Below are positions 6,405-7,848 of a stretch of 7,848 nucleotides of DNA, in pieces. The notes beneath the pieces are model-generated. The model worked only from the letters and a program-made list of their open reading frames with translations. It was not told the DNA's origin and made no database searches. The DNA comes from CAYQQU01 sp964419545 (GTDB lineage: Bacteria > Bacteroidota > Bacteroidia > Chitinophagales > Saprospiraceae): contig CAYQQU010000131.1 in NCBI GenBank assembly GCA_964419545.1, positions 1 through 7,848 on the forward strand. The letters run 5' to 3'. The position numbers and the translations under genes are program-made. Every line of letters begins with the position of its first letter. Position 1 is the stretch's first letter.

Positions 6405-7766
6405 TCAATTTAAGGCAATCTCCCGGGTCACGCCTCCGGGACGCAGCAATTTCTCTTTCGGCAAGCGATGAATGGGGTATTCGTCCTCAAAGAAGAAGCG
6501 TTTTTCGCCAAAAGCGGGGTACAGATCATCCAGCCAGATGGCTTTGGGATCGTACTTGGCGAAAAACGGCCGGCCGACCCAGTCGGGATTGCGGCCCTGC
6601 AGGAAGCGCAGGGTAAATACTTTTTCGCCGGCGACCTCGCTCACGCCCAGCACCTGCACCTTGCCGGGGCCGGCCGACATGCTCGGGCCGCGTACGGTGC
6701 GCGCAATGCCGCTCACCCGCCGGTAGGCGTCGCGGAAGATCCGCCAGGCCCGTTCCAGGCTCACGGCGAAGTAGTGCTGCGCGCCGGTGTCGCGGGCGAC
6801 GAAGAAATAGTAAGGTACGGCGCCGAGTTCTACCTGGCGCTGCCACATCCCGGCCCAGGCTTCCGCCGTATCGTTGATGTGGCGCATTACCGGCGACTGG
6901 GTGCGGATGACGGCGCCGGTGTTGAGCACGCGCGCCATGGCTTGTTCTACCTCCTCGGTGATCAGTTCGCGCGGGCTGTTGAAGTGGGCCATAAATGCGA
7001 TGTTGATCCCGTTGGCTTTTGCTTTTTCGAACAGGCGCAGCAGATCATCGGCATCGGCGTCGGTAGTGAGGCGCTGGGGCCAGTAGCCCAGCACCTTGGT
7101 GCCGAAGCGGATCGTGCGCAGGCCGGGGAGGTCGGCTTCGATGAGGGCGTCGACGTACTGGCGGAGCACCTTGGTCTTCATGATGAGCGGATCGCCGCCC
7201 GTGAAGAGGATGTCGGTAACGCGGGGATGCGCCCGCAGGTATTTGATGATGAGCTCCATGTCGCGCATGGCGAACTTCAGTTCGTTCATCCCGACAAACT
7301 GGGGCCAGCGGAAACAGAAGGTGCAGTAGGCGTGGCAAGTCTGCCCCTGGCTGGGGAAAAAGAGCATCGTCTCGCGGTACTTGTGCTGTACGCCGGTGAG
7401 CTTTACGCCGTCGATCTCCGGCATGTTATGCTGCCTCTGCCCCGCCGGGTGCGGGTTGAGTTCCATTCTGATTTTATTGGCGATCAGCTTCAGTTCCGCT
7501 TTTTTCGCTCCGCCGCGAATGGCGGCCGCCATTTCCAGGTAGTGTTCGGGACGCAGCATGCCTTTTTGCGGGAAGGTGAGCACAAAGATGGGATCGCTGC
7601 GGTAATCGCTCCAGTCGATGAGCTGATCAACCACGTAGTTGTTGGCTTTGAACGGCAGCACATTGCCCACCACCTCGATGTCGAACTTTTCTTCTTCGCT
7701 GAGGTGTCGGTCGATCTGCGGAATGTCCCGGAAATTTCGCAAGGTATAGGATTGATATTTTTCCAT
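6405..7766 (-). CDS. KamA-family radical SAM protein (lysine 2,3-aminomutase-like)
   Basis: A 453-residue cytoplasmic iron-sulfur/PLP enzyme of the 2,3-aminomutase family, which shifts an amino group from C2 to C3 of an amino acid by a radical mechanism. The CxxxCxxC cluster motif is Cys144, Cys148, Cys151 (CHAYCTFC), followed by Arg153 at the place of the PLP/carboxylate-contacting arginine. FTGGDPL (188-194) matches the GGD(A/P)L motif of the SAM-binding region, HFNSPREL (261-268) and RHIND (295-299) match family blocks, and Lys369 in AGPGK corresponds to the PLP lysine of the PGGGGK motif. The length fits the full KamA type rather than the shorter EpmB type (about 340). Position 362, where clostridial lysine 2,3-aminomutase has an aspartate (Asp330) that binds the lysine side-chain amine, is serine, so the substrate may not be free lysine. 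The ATG start follows an A-rich, SD-less leader. It is first in a likely two-gene operon with the aminotransferase. Confidence 0.95.
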   Translation of the reverse strand: MEKYQSYTLRNFRDIPQIDRHLSEEEKFDIEVVGNVLPFKANNYVVDQLIDWSDYRSDPIFVLTFPQKGMLRPEHYLEMAAAIRGGAKKAELKLIANKIRMELNPHPAGQRQHNMPEIDGVKLTGVQHKYRETMLFFPSQGQTCHAYCTFCFRWPQFVGMNELKFAMRDMELIIKYLRAHPRVTDILFTGGDPLIMKTKVLRQYVDALIEADLPGLRTIRFGTKVLGYWPQRLTTDADADDLLRLFEKAKANGINIAFMAHFNSPRELITEEVEQAMARVLNTGAVIRTQSPVMRHINDTAEAWAGMWQRQVELGAVPYYFFVARDTGAQHYFAVSLERAWRIFRDAYRRVSGIARTVRGPSMSAGPGKVQVLGVSEVAGEKVFTLRFLQGRNPDWVGRPFFAKYDPKAIWLDDLYPAFGEKRFFFEDEYPIHRLPKEKLLRPGGVTREIALN

Positions 7767-7777
7767 TGATGTGTTTT

Positions 7778-7794
7778 TATTTAGTCGTTAAATA
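7778..7794. promoter_or_regulatory. AT-rich palindrome upstream of the KamA-like gene
   Basis: Six-base arms tattta (7778..7783) and taaata (7789..7794) surround gtcgt, beginning 12 bases upstream of the ATG at 7766. Further upstream, tggcgaa is repeated at 7806..7812 and 7815..7821. The position suits an operator or leader structure of the enzyme operon. No match to the Bacteroidota -7 element (TAnnTTTG) is clear, so I do not call a promoter. Confidence 0.3.
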
Positions 7795-7848
7795 TCAATA
7801 GTCCGTGGCGAAAATGGCGAATAGCCCATAAAAAAGGGGAAAGTTGTA

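Noticed and set aside
5449..6471. A 340-codon plus-strand frame over the aminotransferase
   Set aside because: Same reason: antisense of a well-supported gene, low-complexity and unlike any family I know.
6405..7766. EpmB, the elongation factor P lysine aminomutase
   Set aside because: The protein is about 110 residues longer than EpmB, the cluster motif differs, and no efp or epmA gene is in the window.
6468..7769. A 433-codon open frame on the plus strand over the KamA-like gene
   Set aside because: It is the antisense of a gene with intact family motifs; high GC at third positions removes stop codons from that frame, and the translation shows no recognisable domain.

Overview
The window looks like chromosomal DNA from a member of the Bacteroidota, most likely a Saprospiraceae/Lewinella-type marine or sludge lineage. 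The main support is a giant secreted beta-helix protein that ends in a type IX secretion (T9SS) C-terminal sorting domain, a secretion route confined to this phylum. Its start codon lacks a clear Shine-Dalgarno sequence, as is common there. The lineage below phylum level is inferred from protein style only.

Three genes cover most of the window, all on the minus strand, so transcription runs from right to left. Upstream (right) is a tightly spaced pair. The first is a radical SAM protein of the lysine 2,3-aminomutase (KamA) family (6405..7766). It is followed after 20 bases, or overlapping by one base if a TTG start is used, by a fold-type I PLP aminotransferase (5092..6384). The pair is almost certainly co-transcribed and probably acts in one amino-acid pathway. 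The radical SAM protein keeps the catalytic cysteines and the PLP lysine but differs from textbook lysine 2,3-aminomutase at a substrate-binding position, so its substrate is open.

A 220-bp intergenic stretch (4872..5091) holds a repeated short palindrome and a leader hairpin. It precedes the 1495-aa exported protein (384..4871), which has a signal peptide, two large tandem right-handed beta-helix units (each closed by a choice-of-anchor-Q-like segment) and a T9SS sorting domain. The two units are an old internal duplication with a very similar 54-bp patch and different numbers of coils. Nearly every coil starts with Cys-x-(Phe/Leu), which predicts an internal cysteine ladder.

The left end (1..383) is AT-rich and non-coding. 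It carries a probable terminator with neighbouring hairpins and a 96-bp MITE-like element: 15-bp perfect terminal inverted repeats, 9-bp flanking direct repeats and a palindrome-rich core. Base composition steps up from this AT-rich end, through the surface-protein gene, to the clearly GC-rich enzyme pair. That GC richness also explains the long antisense open frames over the enzyme genes, which I treat as shadows.

The best candidates for something undescribed are the KamA-like/aminotransferase pair, the MITE-like element and the cysteine-ladder beta-helix.
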